Positions 35,586 through 47,500 of a stretch of DNA of 64,000 nt are shown one piece after another. Positions within the stretch are counted from its first letter, which is position 1, and each line of letters opens with the position of its first letter. The notes below the pieces were generated by a model. That model did not search any database. It was not told the origin of the DNA and worked only from the letters and a program-made list of their open reading frames with translations. The translations under genes were made by a program, and so were the position numbers. The stretch is taken from assembly GCA_943789505.1 (NCBI GenBank), contig CALSUJ010000001.1:620001-684000 (forward strand). Direction: 5' to 3'. Source of the stretch: an uncultured Flavobacteriales bacterium (GTDB lineage Bacteria; Bacteroidota; Bacteroidia; Flavobacteriales; BACL11).

Positions 35586-38193
35586 TGGCTAAATCCTTAA
35601 TTTTAGTTGCTAAAATTTCAATTTTAGCTTTTGCATCAGTCATTTTATTTTTTTCGTTTTCAACTACTTGTTCTGGGGCATTGTTTACAAAGCGATCATT
35701 GCTCAATTTCCCTTCCACTGATTTTAAGAAGCCTATGGTGTAATCCAATTCTGTTTGTAGTTTTTCAATTTCTGCTGATACATCAATATTATTTCCTAAG
35801 GGAATAAAATATTCATTGGATTTTACCATAAATGAAAATGCACCATTTGGTTTTTCTGTAGTAGTATCTAAAGTTGAAAGATTTCCTAATTTAACAATGA
35901 TTGCAGTAAGGTTATTACTGGCTTTCTGGTTTTCAATTACCAATAATTCTAATTGCTCCTTATTTGCAATATTTTGTTCTTTTCTTATTGTTCTTATTCC
36001 AGAAACCACCTCAGTAGTATTTTCAAAATCAGCCAATAACTGTTCCTTTACTGTTCCTGATTTTGGCCAATTAGCAACAATAATATCTTCTTTTCTGTCA
36101 TCAATCAAATGCCATATTTCTTCTGTTAGGAAAGGCATAAAAGGATGTAAAAGTTTCAGTATTTTCTCTAATTGCTCAATAGTTTTAGCATAAGTTGTGC
36201 TATCTATTGGACTACCATAATTTGGTTTTACTATTTCCAGGTACCATGAACAGAAATCATCCCAAACCAATTTGTAAGTCCCCATTAAAGCTTCCGAAAT
36301 TCTATACTTACTGTAGGATTCATCAATCTCAGTAATACTTTTATTTATTTTATTTTTAAAACAATCTATCGCCTGCTTTGCGCTTTCAGGTTGTTGTACA
36401 TCTGCAACTTCCCAACCTTTAATCAAGCGGAATGCATTCCATATTTTGTTGGAAAAATTACGCCCTTGTTCGCAAAGCCCTTCATCAAAAGGTAAATCAT
36501 TTCCTGCAGGTGAGGAAAGTAACATCCCAACTCTTACTCCATCTGCACCATATTTTTCCATTAGTGTTATTGGGTCAGGAGAGTTCCCTAAGGATTTACT
36601 CATTTTTCTACCTTGTTTATCTCTTACGATTCCTGTCAGGTAAACATTTTTGAATGGTAATTTCCCTTGGTATTCATATCCTGCCATAATCATTCGCGCT
36701 ACCCAAAAGAATAAAATTTCTGGAGCAGTTACTATGTCATTAGTAGGGTAGTAGTAATTTATCTCTTCATTGTCAGGGTTACGGATACCATCAAAAACAG
36801 ATATTGGCCATAACCAAGAAGAGAACCAAGTATCCAATACATCAGCATCTTGGCGTAAATCATCCATTGTTACGGATGGCTTTTCTTTTTTTGCTAATAC
36901 TAAAGCATCTTCTTTACTTTCAGCTACAATATATTTGTTTCCATCATAAAAATAAGCAGGAATTTGCTGTCCCCACCAAAGCTGGCGCGAAACACACCAA
37001 TCCTTTATATTTTCCATCCAATGGCGGTAGGTATTTTTAAATTTTGGAGGATGAAACTGTATGTCATCATTCATCACATGCTCTAGCGCTGGTTTTGAAA
37101 AGGATTCCATTTTAAAGAACCATTGCATAGATAGCTTAGGTTCAATTACTGAATCTGTTCTTTCAGAAAAACCAACTTTATTTTGGTATTCTTCTGTTTT
37201 TACTAAGCAGCCTTTCGCTTGTAAATCAACTGCAATTTCTTCTCTTACCACAAATCTATCTTTTCCAATATACAAGTTAGCAGCTTCACTTAAAGTCCCA
37301 TCATCATTTAGGATGTCAATTGTTTCTAATCCGTGCTTATCTCCCAGTTGATAATCATTAATATCGTGTGCGGGTGTAATTTTTAACGCTCCTGTTCCAA
37401 ATTCCATATCCACATATTCATCAAAAATGATAGGGATTACTCTATCAACTAAAGGTACAATTGCTTTTTTACCTTTTAGATGTGTGTAGCGCTCATCATT
37501 CGGATTTACACAAATAGCAGAATCTCCTAAAATAGTTTCTGGCCTTGTTGTGGCAATGGTTAGTTTTTCATCACTTCCTTCAATATTGTAAGCAATATGA
37601 TATAATTTTGAATTTACTTCTTTGTGGATTACCTCCTCATCTGAAAGTGCTGTTTGCGCAGAGGGGTCCCAATTTACCATTCTAACTCCTCTGTAAATAA
37701 GTCCTTTTTGGTGTAAATCTACAAAAACCTTAATTACGGATTCACTCATATCCTCATCCATTGTAAACTTGGTTCGTTCCCAATCGCATGAAGCTCCTAA
37801 TTTCTTTAACTGCTCCAGGATTATACCTCCGTGTTTTTCTTTCCAGTCAAATGCATGAGCTAAAAACTTTTCTCTAGTTAAATCATTTTTTTTGATGCCT
37901 TCTTTTGCTAACTTCTGTACTACTTTTGCCTCAGTAGCAATTGAAGCGTGATCAGTTCCTGGTACCCAACAAGCATTAAAACCCATCATGCGTGCACGCC
38001 TAATCATTACATCTTGTAAAGTATTGTTTAGCATGTGCCCCATATGTAAAACACCTGTCACGTTTGGTGGTGGAATTACAATAGTATAAGGCTCTCGCTC
38101 ATCAGGAGTGGAATTAAAATAACCTTTTTCCATCCAATGGGCATACCATCTATCTTCAGTAATTAGTGGGTTGTATGTTTTTGGAATGCTCAT
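35578..38193 (-). CDS. valS: Valyl-tRNA synthetase
   Basis: Class I aminoacyl-tRNA synthetase, 871 residues, typical length. HMGH at residues 50-53 ([11 protein letters not shown]) and KMSKS at about residue 530 ([11 protein letters not shown]) form the ATP site. [20 protein letters not shown] and the editing domain with [19 protein letters not shown] are present. The C-terminal ~70 residues form the coiled-coil arm ([20 protein letters not shown]). The frame is intact over 2.6 kb. Confidence 0.98.
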   Translation of the reverse strand: MSIPKTYNPLITEDRWYAHWMEKGYFNSTPDEREPYTIVIPPPNVTGVLHMGHMLNNTLQDVMIRRARMMGFNACWVPGTDHASIATEAKVVQKLAKEGIKKNDLTREKFLAHAFDWKEKHGGIILEQLKKLGASCDWERTKFTMDEDMSESVIKVFVDLHQKGLIYRGVRMVNWDPSAQTALSDEEVIHKEVNSKLYHIAYNIEGSDEKLTIATTRPETILGDSAICVNPNDERYTHLKGKKAIVPLVDRVIPIIFDEYVDMEFGTGALKITPAHDINDYQLGDKHGLETIDILNDDGTLSEAANLYIGKDRFVVREEIAVDLQAKGCLVKTEEYQNKVGFSERTDSVIEPKLSMQWFFKMESFSKPALEHVMNDDIQFHPPKFKNTYRHWMENIKDWCVSRQLWWGQQIPAYFYDGNKYIVAESKEDALVLAKKEKPSVTMDDLRQDADVLDTWFSSWLWPISVFDGIRNPDNEEINYYYPTNDIVTAPEILFFWVARMIMAGYEYQGKLPFKNVYLTGIVRDKQGRKMSKSLGNSPDPITLMEKYGADGVRVGMLLSSPAGNDLPFDEGLCEQGRNFSNKIWNAFRLIKGWEVADVQQPESAKQAIDCFKNKINKSITEIDESYSKYRISEALMGTYKLVWDDFCSWYLEIVKPNYGSPIDSTTYAKTIEQLEKILKLLHPFMPFLTEEIWHLIDDRKEDIIVANWPKSGTVKEQLLADFENTTEVVSGIRTIRKEQNIANKEQLELLVIENQKASNNLTAIIVKLGNLSTLDTTTEKPNGAFSFMVKSNEYFIPLGNNIDVSAEIEKLQTELDYTIGFLKSVEGKLSNDRFVNNAPEQVVENEKNKMTDAKAKIEILATKIKDLASA

Positions 38194-38334
38194 TTAAGTT
38201 TTATTTAGATTTTGCAAATTTACAAATTCTATTTTGCTGAGGAATTCCTAGAATATCTTATTTGCTTAAATAAAATATTTTATTAAATTTGCCGTTCACT
38301 ATTATATAAAATAAACATAAAATAAAAAGAAGAA

Positions 38335-38805
38335 ATGAAAAAAATACTTTTATCCTTAGTACTTGTAACTGGTTTTACTTTAGTAAATGCTCAAAATGTT
38401 ATTACTGATGACGCTCCCAAAACTGAAGAGTCTACTAATGTGACTATTGACTTTGTATCTAAAGTTGTAGATTACGGAACGATTGATCATAATGCTGATG
38501 GAGCTAGAAAATTTGTATTTACAAATAATGGAACTGAGCCTTTACTAATTAAAAATGCAAAAGGAAGTTGTGGTTGTACAGTACCAACTTGGCCAAGAGA
38601 AGCTATTGCTCCTGGTGCTACTGCTGAAATTGGTGTGAAATATGCAACTAATAGAGTTGGGAAATTTACTAAAACTATTACTTTAACTACTAATGCAAGT
38701 AAGAAACCAGTTATCTTAACTGTTAAAGGTGAAGTGAATGCTCCTGCAAAAGAAGAGACTGCACCAGTAAGAAAAACAGAAGGTTCTCCTTTAGAAAAGA
38801 AATAA
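38335..38805 (+). CDS. DUF1573 domain exported protein
   Basis: A 156-residue secreted protein with signal peptide MKKILLSLVLVTGFTLVNAQ. It has a DUF1573 Ig-like domain, with VDYGTIDHNADGARKFVFTN and the diagnostic KNAKGSCGCTVPTWPREAIA, then GKFTKTITLTTNA. The family is common in Bacteroidota, with no defined role. The C-terminus is a charged low-complexity tail. It is monocistronic and followed by a strong terminator. Confidence 0.9.
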   Translation: MKKILLSLVLVTGFTLVNAQNVITDDAPKTEESTNVTIDFVSKVVDYGTIDHNADGARKFVFTNNGTEPLLIKNAKGSCGCTVPTWPREAIAPGATAEIGVKYATNRVGKFTKTITLTTNASKKPVILTVKGEVNAPAKEETAPVRKTEGSPLEKK

Positions 38806-38831
38806 GCAATTCAAAATATATTACGACATTA

Positions 38832-38860
38832 GCACCCTCAATTATGGGGGTGTTTTTTTT
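38832..38860 (+). terminator. Rho-independent terminator
   Basis: GCACCCTC and GGGGGTG form a stem around AATTAT, then eight T. Confidence 0.85.
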
Positions 38861-38877
38861 ATAAAAAAATTACAATT

Positions 38878-40078
38878 ATGCCAAAAATTTCTAATAAAGG
38901 AATTAATATGCCAGAATCACCAATCAGAAAGTTGGTTCCATTTGCTGAAAAGGCTAAAAAATCAGGAAAAAAAATATATCATTTGAATATCGGTCAGCCT
39001 GATATTAAAACTCCTGAATTAGCTTTAGAAGCAATACATGATTTTTCTGATAAAGTAGTTGAATACTCTCATTCAGCAGGATTTGAGAGTTATAGAAAAG
39101 GACTTGCTAATTATTATCAAAACTTAGGTATAGCAATTAATCATGATGATATAATTGTAACCACAGGAGGCTCAGAAGCACTTTTATTTGCTTTAAATAC
39201 TTGTTTGGATAATGGTGATGAAATTATTATTCCTGAACCATTTTATGCAAATTATAATGGTTTTTCTACATCAGCAGGTGTTAAGGTTAAGCCAATTGCT
39301 ACCTCAATTCATGATGGTTTTGCATTGCCAAAAATTCAAGAATTTGAAAAACTAATTACTCCTAATACTAAAGCTATCCTTATTTGTAATCCTGGAAACC
39401 CAACAGGATATTTATATTCAAAAGAAGAATTGGAAACACTTAGGGATATTGTGGTGAAACATGATTTGTTCCTTATTGCAGATGAAGTATATCGTGAATT
39501 TGCTTATGATGGAAATGTGCATTATTCAGTATTGAGCATTGAAGGTATGAATGAGCATGCAATTGTAATTGACTCTACTTCAAAAAGATATTCTATGTGC
39601 GGAATTAGAGTGGGTTGTATAGCTTCTAGAAATAAGGAGTTAATGGCAACTGCAATGAAGTTTGCACAAGCAAGATTATCACCACCTACATTTGGGCAAA
39701 TAGCTGGTGAAGCAGCCTTAAAAACAGATGTTTCTTATTTTGAAGAAGTAAGTGCCGAATACTGTGAGCAGGAGAGATGTGCTAGTAGAAGGTTTAAATG
39801 AAATTGATGGTGTATTTTGTCCGAAACCAACTGGTGCTTTCTATGCTATTGCAGAGCTTCCAGTTGATGATACTGATAAATTTGCTCAATGGTTATTGGA
39901 AGATTTTGAATTGGATGGAGAAACTATAATGGTAGCACCTGCTGCAGGCTTTTATGCTACTCCTAATACTGGTACAAGGCAAGTGCGTATTGCTTATGTG
40001 CTAAATAAGAAATCATTACAGAAATCGATAGCTATTTTAGCTGCAGCACTTAAGATTTATCCTGGAAAAACACTTTAA
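38878..40078 (+). pseudogene. Class I/II PLP-dependent aminotransferase, one frameshift
   Basis: Fold type I aminotransferase, ~399 residues after correction. Visible are YHLNIGQPDIKTPE (substrate end), VTTGGSEALLFAL (cofactor phosphate), ICNPGNPTGYLYS, LIADEVYREFAYDG (Asp to the pyridine N) and IDSTSKRYSMCGIRVG with the Schiff-base Lys. The sense moves frame at about 39765, where GAGCAGGAGAGATG appears to carry one extra base between EYCE and RRDVLVEGLNEIDGVF. The C-terminal half then runs to 40078 with TGTRQVRIAYV (carboxylate Arg). The exact amino donor is unclear; AspC-like activity is likely. The next gene starts in the stop overlap. Confidence 0.88.
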
Positions 40079-40563
40079 TGGATTTAGCTCATCATAAGGA
40101 ACAAGTAATATTAAAACGCAAAGAAAATCAGCAGTTCTTTAAGCGTTTAAAAAAAGTAAAACCAAAGGTATTAGATAAACTTATTCATCCTTTACATGAT
40201 GAGGTTTTTGCTTGTACTGATTGCTTAAAATGCGCGAATTGTTGCACTACTACAGGTCCGCTTTTTATCGATAAAGATATAAGTAGAATTTCAAAATACC
40301 TCCGAATAAAACCTTCAGAATTTACAGACAAGTACCTGCGTGTAGATGAGGATAGGGATTATGTGTTGCAATCGGTGCCTTGTACTTTTTTAGGAGAGGA
40401 TAATTATTGTAGTATTTATGATGTAAGACCTAAAGCGTGTAGAGAGTTTCCGCATACGGATAGAATAAAACAAAGTCAATTACTAAAATTAACTGAAAAA
40501 AATGTGGAAGTTTGTCCAGCTGTATTTAGCATAATCGAAAAATTAAAATTAAACTTAAAATAA
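40078..40563 (+). CDS. YkgJ-family cysteine-cluster protein
   Basis: A 161-residue soluble protein. The cysteine motif CTDCLKCANCCTTTGPLFI with later VPCTFLGEDNYCSIYDVRP and ACREFPH is the YkgJ zinc- or iron-chelating cluster. The N-terminal part is basic and helical. The function of the family is not known. The ATG overlaps the aminotransferase stop (TTTAATG), so the genes are coupled. Confidence 0.9.
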   Translation: MDLAHHKEQVILKRKENQQFFKRLKKVKPKVLDKLIHPLHDEVFACTDCLKCANCCTTTGPLFIDKDISRISKYLRIKPSEFTDKYLRVDEDRDYVLQSVPCTFLGEDNYCSIYDVRPKACREFPHTDRIKQSQLLKLTEKNVEVCPAVFSIIEKLKLNLK

Positions 40564-40571
40564 ATAATATT

Positions 40572-41033
40572 ATGAAAATTAATTTACTTCTTATATCTAC
40601 AATATTGCTATTCATTTCTTGTGCTAATAACACTGAAAATAAAGAAGTTGTAATTGTTGAGTCAGTAATTGAAACGCTTACTTTAGAATTTGCATCAAAG
40701 AATCCTGAAACAACAAAAAATAAAGAAGGTACGCATGTTGGTGTAAATGAAATGCTTAAATTATCATTAAATGATAATACCCAAATGGATTTTGTAGGTC
40801 AAGTACTCACATTAAATAATTTAAAAGAAGGAGCATTGAATTTTTATATTAGAAATGATAGTTTGTTTTGTAATGCACCTAATTCATTAATGTTGATGAG
40901 TATGCCGCCAAAACCTGGAATTGCACCGAGTATGATTAATGCAAATACTGAATTTTTTGTTAACCCAATGAGTTTATTAAAGTTGGAGTCAGTAAATATT
41001 ATGTTTATTGGGATTGGTAGTTCTAATAGATAA
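40572..41033 (+). CDS. Predicted lipoprotein of unknown function
   Basis: A 153-residue protein. The signal MKINLLLISTILLFISCANN ends in a lipobox (LFISC), so it is probably a lipoprotein anchored through that Cys. The mature part contains NKEGTHVGVNEMLKLSLNDN and MSMPPKPGIAPSMINA, with no recognisable domain. It starts 8 bp after the YkgJ-like gene and converges on the NamZ-like gene. Confidence 0.75.
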   Translation: MKINLLLISTILLFISCANNTENKEVVIVESVIETLTLEFASKNPETTKNKEGTHVGVNEMLKLSLNDNTQMDFVGQVLTLNNLKEGALNFYIRNDSLFCNAPNSLMLMSMPPKPGIAPSMINANTEFFVNPMSLLKLESVNIMFIGIGSSNR

Positions 41034-42166
41034 GATATTTTCTTCTTATTCTTTTAAACTCCTCTAAGCCTTCTTGCCAACTGGCTTTAATCTCTCTGAC
41101 TGTCATTCCTGCAATTATTTGCTTTTTCAATTTATCAGTTCCTGCTAATGTATTAAAAAAGTTATTGAAGAATTCTTCTTTTTCAGAACATTGCTTATAA
41201 CGTCTCAATAATCCAATTTAAGTTGATGGCAGTCAAATAGTCTTCTTGAAAGCGTAAATCTGTACCAAAACACATTATATCTTCATGTTTTGGATATTTG
41301 CTTCCTTCTCCACTTTTAGGCATAAAGGAATAATTGCTTTTCATATAAGGTGCTCCAAAATGTTGGAAAGGATAATCAGTTCCTCTACCAATACTTATAT
41401 TTGTTCCTTCAAACAAACAAAGACTTGGGTATAAATTAACAGATCTAGCATTTGGTAAATTAGGTGAAGGTTTTATTGGTAAGTCATAGTTTGTATTATG
41501 GGTGTAATTTTCCATTTCTATCACAATTAATTCACATTTAGTTGTAATCCAATTCTCTCCATTTATCATTTTAGCATATTCTCCAATAGTCATTGCATGT
41601 GCAATAGGAATTGGGTGCATACCTACAAAAGATTGAAAAGCAGTGTCTAAAATAGGACCATCAACATAATGCCCGTTAGGGTTTGGTCTGTCAAGAACTA
41701 TAACTTTAATATTGCTTTCTGCTGCAGATTCCATTATATAATGCAGAGTAGATATATAAGTATAAAATCGCACGCCTACATCCTGTATGTCAAAAACTAG
41801 AATATCAATTCCTTGTAATTGCTCATCTTTAGGTTTTTTGTTTTTTCCGTATAGTGAAATGATAGGAATTCCTGTTTTTGAATCAATTCCATCTTTAATT
41901 ATTGCTCCTGCATCTGCTTTTCCTCTAAATCCATGTTCAGGTGAAAATACCTTAACGATATCAATTCCTAAGCTAAGTAAGCTATCTACCAAATGTGTGT
42001 TAGCAATCATTGAGGTTTGATTCCCTACAACGCCTACTTTTTTGTTTTCTAAATGATGCAAGTAAAGGTTCGTTCGTTCAGCTGCTAAAACTAATTCTTG
42101 GGCTTGTGCACTAAAAGTGAACAGGACTAAACTAATGCAAATTATTTGTTTTATTTTCGCAATCAT
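41023..42166 (-). pseudogene. DUF1343 exo-beta-N-acetylmuramidase (NamZ-like), one frameshift
   Basis: Exported protein related to NamZ, which releases MurNAc from peptidoglycan fragments. The start is taken at 42166 (MIAKIKQIICISLVLFTFSA, a signal peptide) rather than the ATG 27 bp upstream. Family motifs are FSPEHGFRGKADAGA, LVFDIQDVGVRFYTYIST, VLDRPNPNGHYVDGPI and ISIGRGTDYPFQHFGAPY. The frame breaks at about 41205 after NLNWIIE; ACGTTATAAGC appears to carry one extra T. The tail continues YKQCSEKEEFFNNFFNTLAG to RKYLIY. Corrected length is about 380 residues. Confidence 0.87.
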
Positions 42167-42167
42167 A

Positions 42168-43390
42168 ATGAATGTTGAATATTTTATAGCCAAACGCTTA
42201 TTTACTGCAAAGGAAGAAAATAAATCCTACACTAAACCAATTTTGCGTATCGCAATTTTAGCGATTGCACTTTCTGTAGCGGTGATGTTACTTTCAGTAA
42301 TGGTAGTTACGGGTTTTAAAAATGATATTTCTGATAAAATTATTGGTTTTGGTTCTCATATTACTATCTCCTCTTTTTCTGATAATCAATCCTACGAAAC
42401 TGAGCCAATTCAAATTTCGGAGAGTCTCTATACATCAATATTGGAAGATCCTGAGGTAAAGCACATTAGTACTTTTGCGACTAAAGCAGGAATAATTAAA
42501 ACAAATGATGAGATTTTAGGAGTAGTTTTAAAAGGAGTTGCATCAGATTATGATTGGACGTTTTTTAATAATAATTTGGTTGCAGGAGAATGTTTTAATG
42601 TGAGTGATAGCATAAAAACGAACCAAGTTCTTATTTCTGAAAATTCTGCCAATACCTTGGATTTAGGGGTGGGAGACGACTTAATTATGTATTTTGTTCA
42701 AAATCCACCAAGAGTAAGAAAATTTGAAATATCAGGAATTTACAATACTGCATTAACAGATTTTGATAAGCTATTTGTAATGGGTGATATTAAACATATA
42801 CAATCCTTAAATTCTTGGAAAAATAAGCAAGTAGGAGGAGTAGAAATTGTTGTAAATAATTTTAATGATTTGGAATTGGTTACAGAAGCAGTGTACGAAA
42901 AAATTCCTTATAATCTGAATGCCCAAAGCATAAAAGAAAAAACACCACAAATTTTTGATTGGTTGGATTTGCAAAATATAAATGTGCGTGTTATTTTAAT
43001 ATTGATGCTGATAGTAGGTGGTATAAATATGATAACAGCATTATTAATTCTGATATTGGAGCGAACCAAAATGATAGGTATACTAAAGGCTTTGGGAGCA
43101 AATAATTGGAGCGTACGTAGGGTGTTTTTATATTCAGCTGTGCATTTAATTTTGAAAGGATTGTTTTGGGGAAATTGTATTGCTATAGGTTTCGCTTTTT
43201 TGCAAAAAAAATTCTCAATTATTAGTTTGGATTCTAATATTTATTACATGAATACAGTTCCTATAATTTTGATTTTACAGCTATTCTATTATTGAATGTT
43301 GGAACTATTATTGTATGTTATTTGATTCTAATTATACCATCAATTATTATTACTAAAATCACGCCTGTAAAAGCAATTCGTTTTGCCTAA
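42168..43390 (+). pseudogene. FtsX-like ABC permease (LolC/LolE type), one frameshift near the C-terminus
   Basis: An inner-membrane permease of the MacB/LolCDE family. The N-terminus MNVEYFIAKRLF with RIAILAIALSVAVMLLSVMV is the first helix. A periplasmic domain follows, then VRVILILMLIVGGINMITAL and RTKMIGILKALGANNWSVRR. Near 43268 one base seems missing (ATTTTGATTTTACAGC). After it AILLLNVGTIIVCYLILIIP and KITPVKAIRFA complete the last helix up to the TAA at 43390. Corrected length is ~407 residues. The start codon is 1 bp from that of the divergent NamZ-like gene. Confidence 0.85.
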
Positions 43391-43421
43391 TTTTAATAAT
43401 TTTGCATTACAAAATTTATAA

Positions 43422-44396
43422 ATGAAATATTACAATAACATTTTAGAAACTATTGGAAATACTCCACTAGTAAAGTTAAATAAAGTAGTAGAAACTGATG
43501 CTTTAGTTTTAGCAAAGGTAGAGACGTTTAATCCAGGAAACTCTATTAAAGACAGAATGGCACTTAAAATGATTGAAGATGCTGAATTTGATGGAAGATT
43601 AAAGCCTGGAGGAACGATTATTGAAGGTACTTCAGGTAATACAGGAATGGGATTGGCATTAGCTGCTATCCAAAAGGGATATGAATGTATTTTTGTATTG
43701 GCGGATAAACAATCCAAAGAGAAAATGGATATTTTACGTGCTGTAGGAGCTGAGGTTGTAGTTTGCCCAACTAATGTACCGCCAGAAAGTAAGTTGTCTT
43801 ATTATTCTGTTGCAAAACGATTAACTGAAGAAACGCCAAATGCATGGTATGTGAATCAGTATGATAACCCTTCGAATACTCAGGCTCATTACGAAAGTAC
43901 TGGACCTGAAATTTGGGAACAAACAGAAGGAAAAATCACTCATTTAGTAGTAGGTGTAGGTACAGGAGGTACAATTTCTGGTTCAGCAAAATATTTAAAG
44001 GAACAAAACCCTAATATTAAAATTTGGGGTATTGATACTTATGGATCAGTATTTAAGAAATACCATGAAACAGGTGAGTTTGATGAAAAAGAAATTTATA
44101 GTTATATAACTGAAGGAATAGGAGAGGATATTTTACCTGAAAATGTGAATTTTGAAATCATAGATCATTTCGAAAAAGTAACGGATAAGGATGGTGCTAT
44201 TTACACAAGAAGGATAGCGCGTGAGGAAGGTATTTTCGTAGGATATTCTGCAGGTAGTGCTGTTGCAGGTATTAACCAAATGAAAGATAAATTATGCAAG
44301 GATGATGTAGTTGTGGTTATCTTTCATGATCATGGTACTCGTTATGTTGGCAAGCTATTTAATGATGAGTGGATGAAGGAAATGAAATTTATCTAG
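43422..44396 (+). CDS. Cystathionine beta-synthase-like PLP enzyme
   Basis: A 324-residue fold type II PLP enzyme. The Schiff-base Lys is in FNPGNSIKDRMA, the substrate loop is EGTSGNTGMGLALAA, and the phosphate loop is VGTGGTISGS. YDNPSNTQAHYESTGPEIW and a C-terminal FNDEWMKEMKF are closer to cystathionine beta-synthase than to CysK. No CBS regulatory domains are present. It could run cysteine synthesis or the first transsulfuration step. It has its own terminator. Confidence 0.85.
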   Translation: MKYYNNILETIGNTPLVKLNKVVETDALVLAKVETFNPGNSIKDRMALKMIEDAEFDGRLKPGGTIIEGTSGNTGMGLALAAIQKGYECIFVLADKQSKEKMDILRAVGAEVVVCPTNVPPESKLSYYSVAKRLTEETPNAWYVNQYDNPSNTQAHYESTGPEIWEQTEGKITHLVVGVGTGGTISGSAKYLKEQNPNIKIWGIDTYGSVFKKYHETGEFDEKEIYSYITEGIGEDILPENVNFEIIDHFEKVTDKDGAIYTRRIAREEGIFVGYSAGSAVAGINQMKDKLCKDDVVVVIFHDHGTRYVGKLFNDEWMKEMKFI

Positions 44397-44420
44397 TAAA
44401 CTAAAACTTACTAACATCTT

Positions 44421-44456
44421 AAAAAGTCAACTCAATTCTAATTGGTTGACTTTTTT
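44421..44456 (+). terminator. Rho-independent terminator
   Basis: AAAAAGTCAAC pairs with GTTGACTTTTTT; a second inner pairing CAATT/AATTG extends the stem. Ends in six T. Confidence 0.88.
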
Positions 44457-44503
44457 GTTTTCCTAAATTTACAATTATTATTTTAAAGTAGTAAAATGAC
44501 TCT

Positions 44504-47500
44504 ATGTATCTAATATTTGACACAGAAACCACAGGATTACCACAAAACTGGAAAGCTCCATTAACTGATTTTAGCAATTGGCCAAGGTGTGTGCAGTTAG
44601 CATGGCAGTTGCATGATGTGGATGGTAAACTATTAGAAGTTAAAAACTATATCATTAAGCCTGAAGGTTATGATATTCCTTTTAATGCTGAAAAAATACA
44701 TGGTATTTCAACTGAGCGTGCCAACAATCAGGGTATGCCCTTATCTCAAGTATTGTTAGAGTTTGTTAAGGATGTTAAGAAATGTAAGTTTGTTATTGGG
44801 CATAATGTTTCTTTTGATAACAGCATAGTAGGTTGTGAATTATTAAGGAAAGATATGTTAAATATTTTAGCTAATTTCCCTTCTTTAGATACTAAAGATG
44901 AATCTACTAATTTTTGTGCAATACCTGGTGGAAGAGGTGGCAAATTTAAATGGCCAAAATTAACTGAATTGTATGTTAAACTTTTTGGAGATGCATTTGC
45001 TGAGGCACATAATGCCTCTGCTGATGTTGAAGCAACTGCAAGGTGTTTCTTGGAGTTAATTCGTTTGGAAGTTATTCCGTTTTCAAAAGCAGGAATGTCT
45101 TCTGATCAGTTTAATAATTATAAAAATATAAACCCTACTTCCTTTGAATTAATTGGTTTAAATATTGAGCCTTACAGTTTAGTTGATGCTCCTGATTTAG
45201 AAGAGATTGTAGCTGAAGAGCAGGAAAGCGAAAAAGAAGTAATTTCAGATTCTCCTTTTTCACATCTTCATGTGCATTCTCAGTTTTCTATTTTACAGTC
45301 GACTATTGATGTTAAATCCCTTGTAAATAAGGCTGCTGATATGGGAATGCCAGCTGTTGGTCTTTCTGATCATACAAATATGTTTGGAGCTTATAAGTTT
45401 ATTGATTCTGTACTTAAGCATCCTGTAAATGCTAATTTGAAAAAAGGAGAGACACCTATTTTAAAAGCAGTGTTAGGTTGTGAATTAAATGTCTGTAATG
45501 ATCATAGTGAAAAAACAATTAAGGACTATGGTTCACAGGTTCCTTTCTTTTGTAAAAATAAAAACGGATTTCATAATTTAGCAAAACTTTCATCCTTAGG
45601 GAATATATCGGGTTTTTACTATGTGCCTAGGGTGGATAAGGATTTGATTGCTGAATATAAACAGGATTTAATTGCTTTAACAGGTAGTACTTATGGGGCA
45701 ATTACTAGTTTAATTTTGAATGTAGGGGAAGCCCAAGCTGAAGAAGAATTTAAGTGGTGGCATACTACTTTTGGTGATGATTTTTATGTAGAGATTAATC
45801 GCCATAAATTGGATGAAGAGCGCCATGTAAACAAGGTGTTAATTGCTTTTGCCAAAAAATATAATGTTAAGATTATTGCCTCTAATAATGTATACTACTT
45901 AGAAAAGGAAGATGCTAATGCTCATGACATTCTTTTGTGTGTTAAGGACGGAGAGCAACAAGCTACTCCAAAAGGAAATGGTAGGGGCTTACGTTACGGC
46001 TTTCCTAATGATGAGTTCTATTTCAAGTCATCAAAAGATATGCAAGAACTCTTTGCTGACTTACCTGAGGCTATTGACAATATTACTCACTTAATTGATA
46101 AAATTGAATCCTTTAGTTTGGCTCGTGAAGTGCTATTGCCAGAGTTTGATATTCCTCAGGAATTTGTGGATGAACAAGATAAACTGGATGGAAAAAAAAG
46201 AGGGGAGAATGCTTATTTAAAACATCTTACTTATCAGGGAGCTAAGGAGCGTTATATTGAAATTACAGACGCAATAAAGGAAAGAATTGATTTTGAGCTT
46301 CAGGTAATTGAAAATTCTGGTTATCCAGGATATTTTCTTATTGTTCAAGATTTTATAAAACAGGCAAGAACTATGGATGTTTCTGTTGGTCCTGGTAGGG
46401 GATCAGCTGCTGGTTCTGTTGTTGCATATTGCACAACGATTACCAATGTTGACCCTATAAAATATGACTTGCTTTTTGAGCGTTTCCTAAACCCTGAACG
46501 TGTATCCTTACCTGATATTGATATTGATTTTGATGATGAGGGAAGGGGGCGAATTATTGATTGGGTAGTGAATAAATACGGAAAGGAAAATGTAGCTCAA
46601 ATTATTACTTATGGTACTATGGCTGCAAAGTCCTCCATTCGTGATACGGCTAGGGTATTGGACTTACCATTGTTTGATGCCGATAGAACGGCAAAATTAG
46701 TTCCTGATTTAACGTCATTAGGAAAAATTTTCTCTTGGGATGATAAGACCTTAAAAGAAAAATTAAAGGCTGATCAGTTGACTAATACCAAAGCTTTAAT
46801 TGAACTTTCAAAGGGGAATGACTTGACAGCTGAAACCATTAATTTGGCTAGGAGATTAGAAGGAAATGTCAGAAATACAGGTACACATGCTTGTGGGGTA
46901 ATTATCACGCCTGAACCTTTGATGGGGCTTATTCCTATGACAAGGGCAAAGGATTCTGACTTAATGGTAACTCAGTTCGACAATAGTGTGGTGGAGGATG
47001 CGGGACTATTAAAAATGGATTTTCTAGGTTTACGAAATCTTACTATTATTAAGGATTGCTTGAAAATTATCAAGAAAATTCATGCAATAGAAGTTGATAT
47101 TGACACAATTCCTTTGGATGATGTACAAACATTTGAAATCTTCCAAAGTGGAGCAACTTCTGGTATTTTCCAGTTTTCTTCTGATGGGATGAAGGCACAC
47201 TTAAAACACTTAAAGCCTGATAAGTTTGATGATTTAATTGCTATGAATGCTTTGTATCGTCCTGGACCAATGGAATATATTCCTAATTACATTAAGCGTA
47301 AGCATGGAATAGAGGAGATTGAATATGATTTACCTGAAATGGAAGAATTCTTGTCAGGAACTTACGGAATCACAGTTTATCAGGAGCAAGTTATGTTACT
47401 TTCTCAAAAATTAGCAGGTTTCTCTAAGGGAGATGCCGATATGCTAAGGAAAGGAATGGGTAAAAAAATTAAAGCGGTACTGGATAAATTAAAACCTAAG

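Noticed and set aside
36432-37351. Several plus-strand open frames within valS
   Set aside because: Antisense shadows of a well-conserved intact synthetase.
42117-42167. Upstream ATG for the FtsX-like permease
   Set aside because: It would extend far into the signal-peptide region of the divergent NamZ-like gene. MNVEYFIAKRLF is the usual start of this family.
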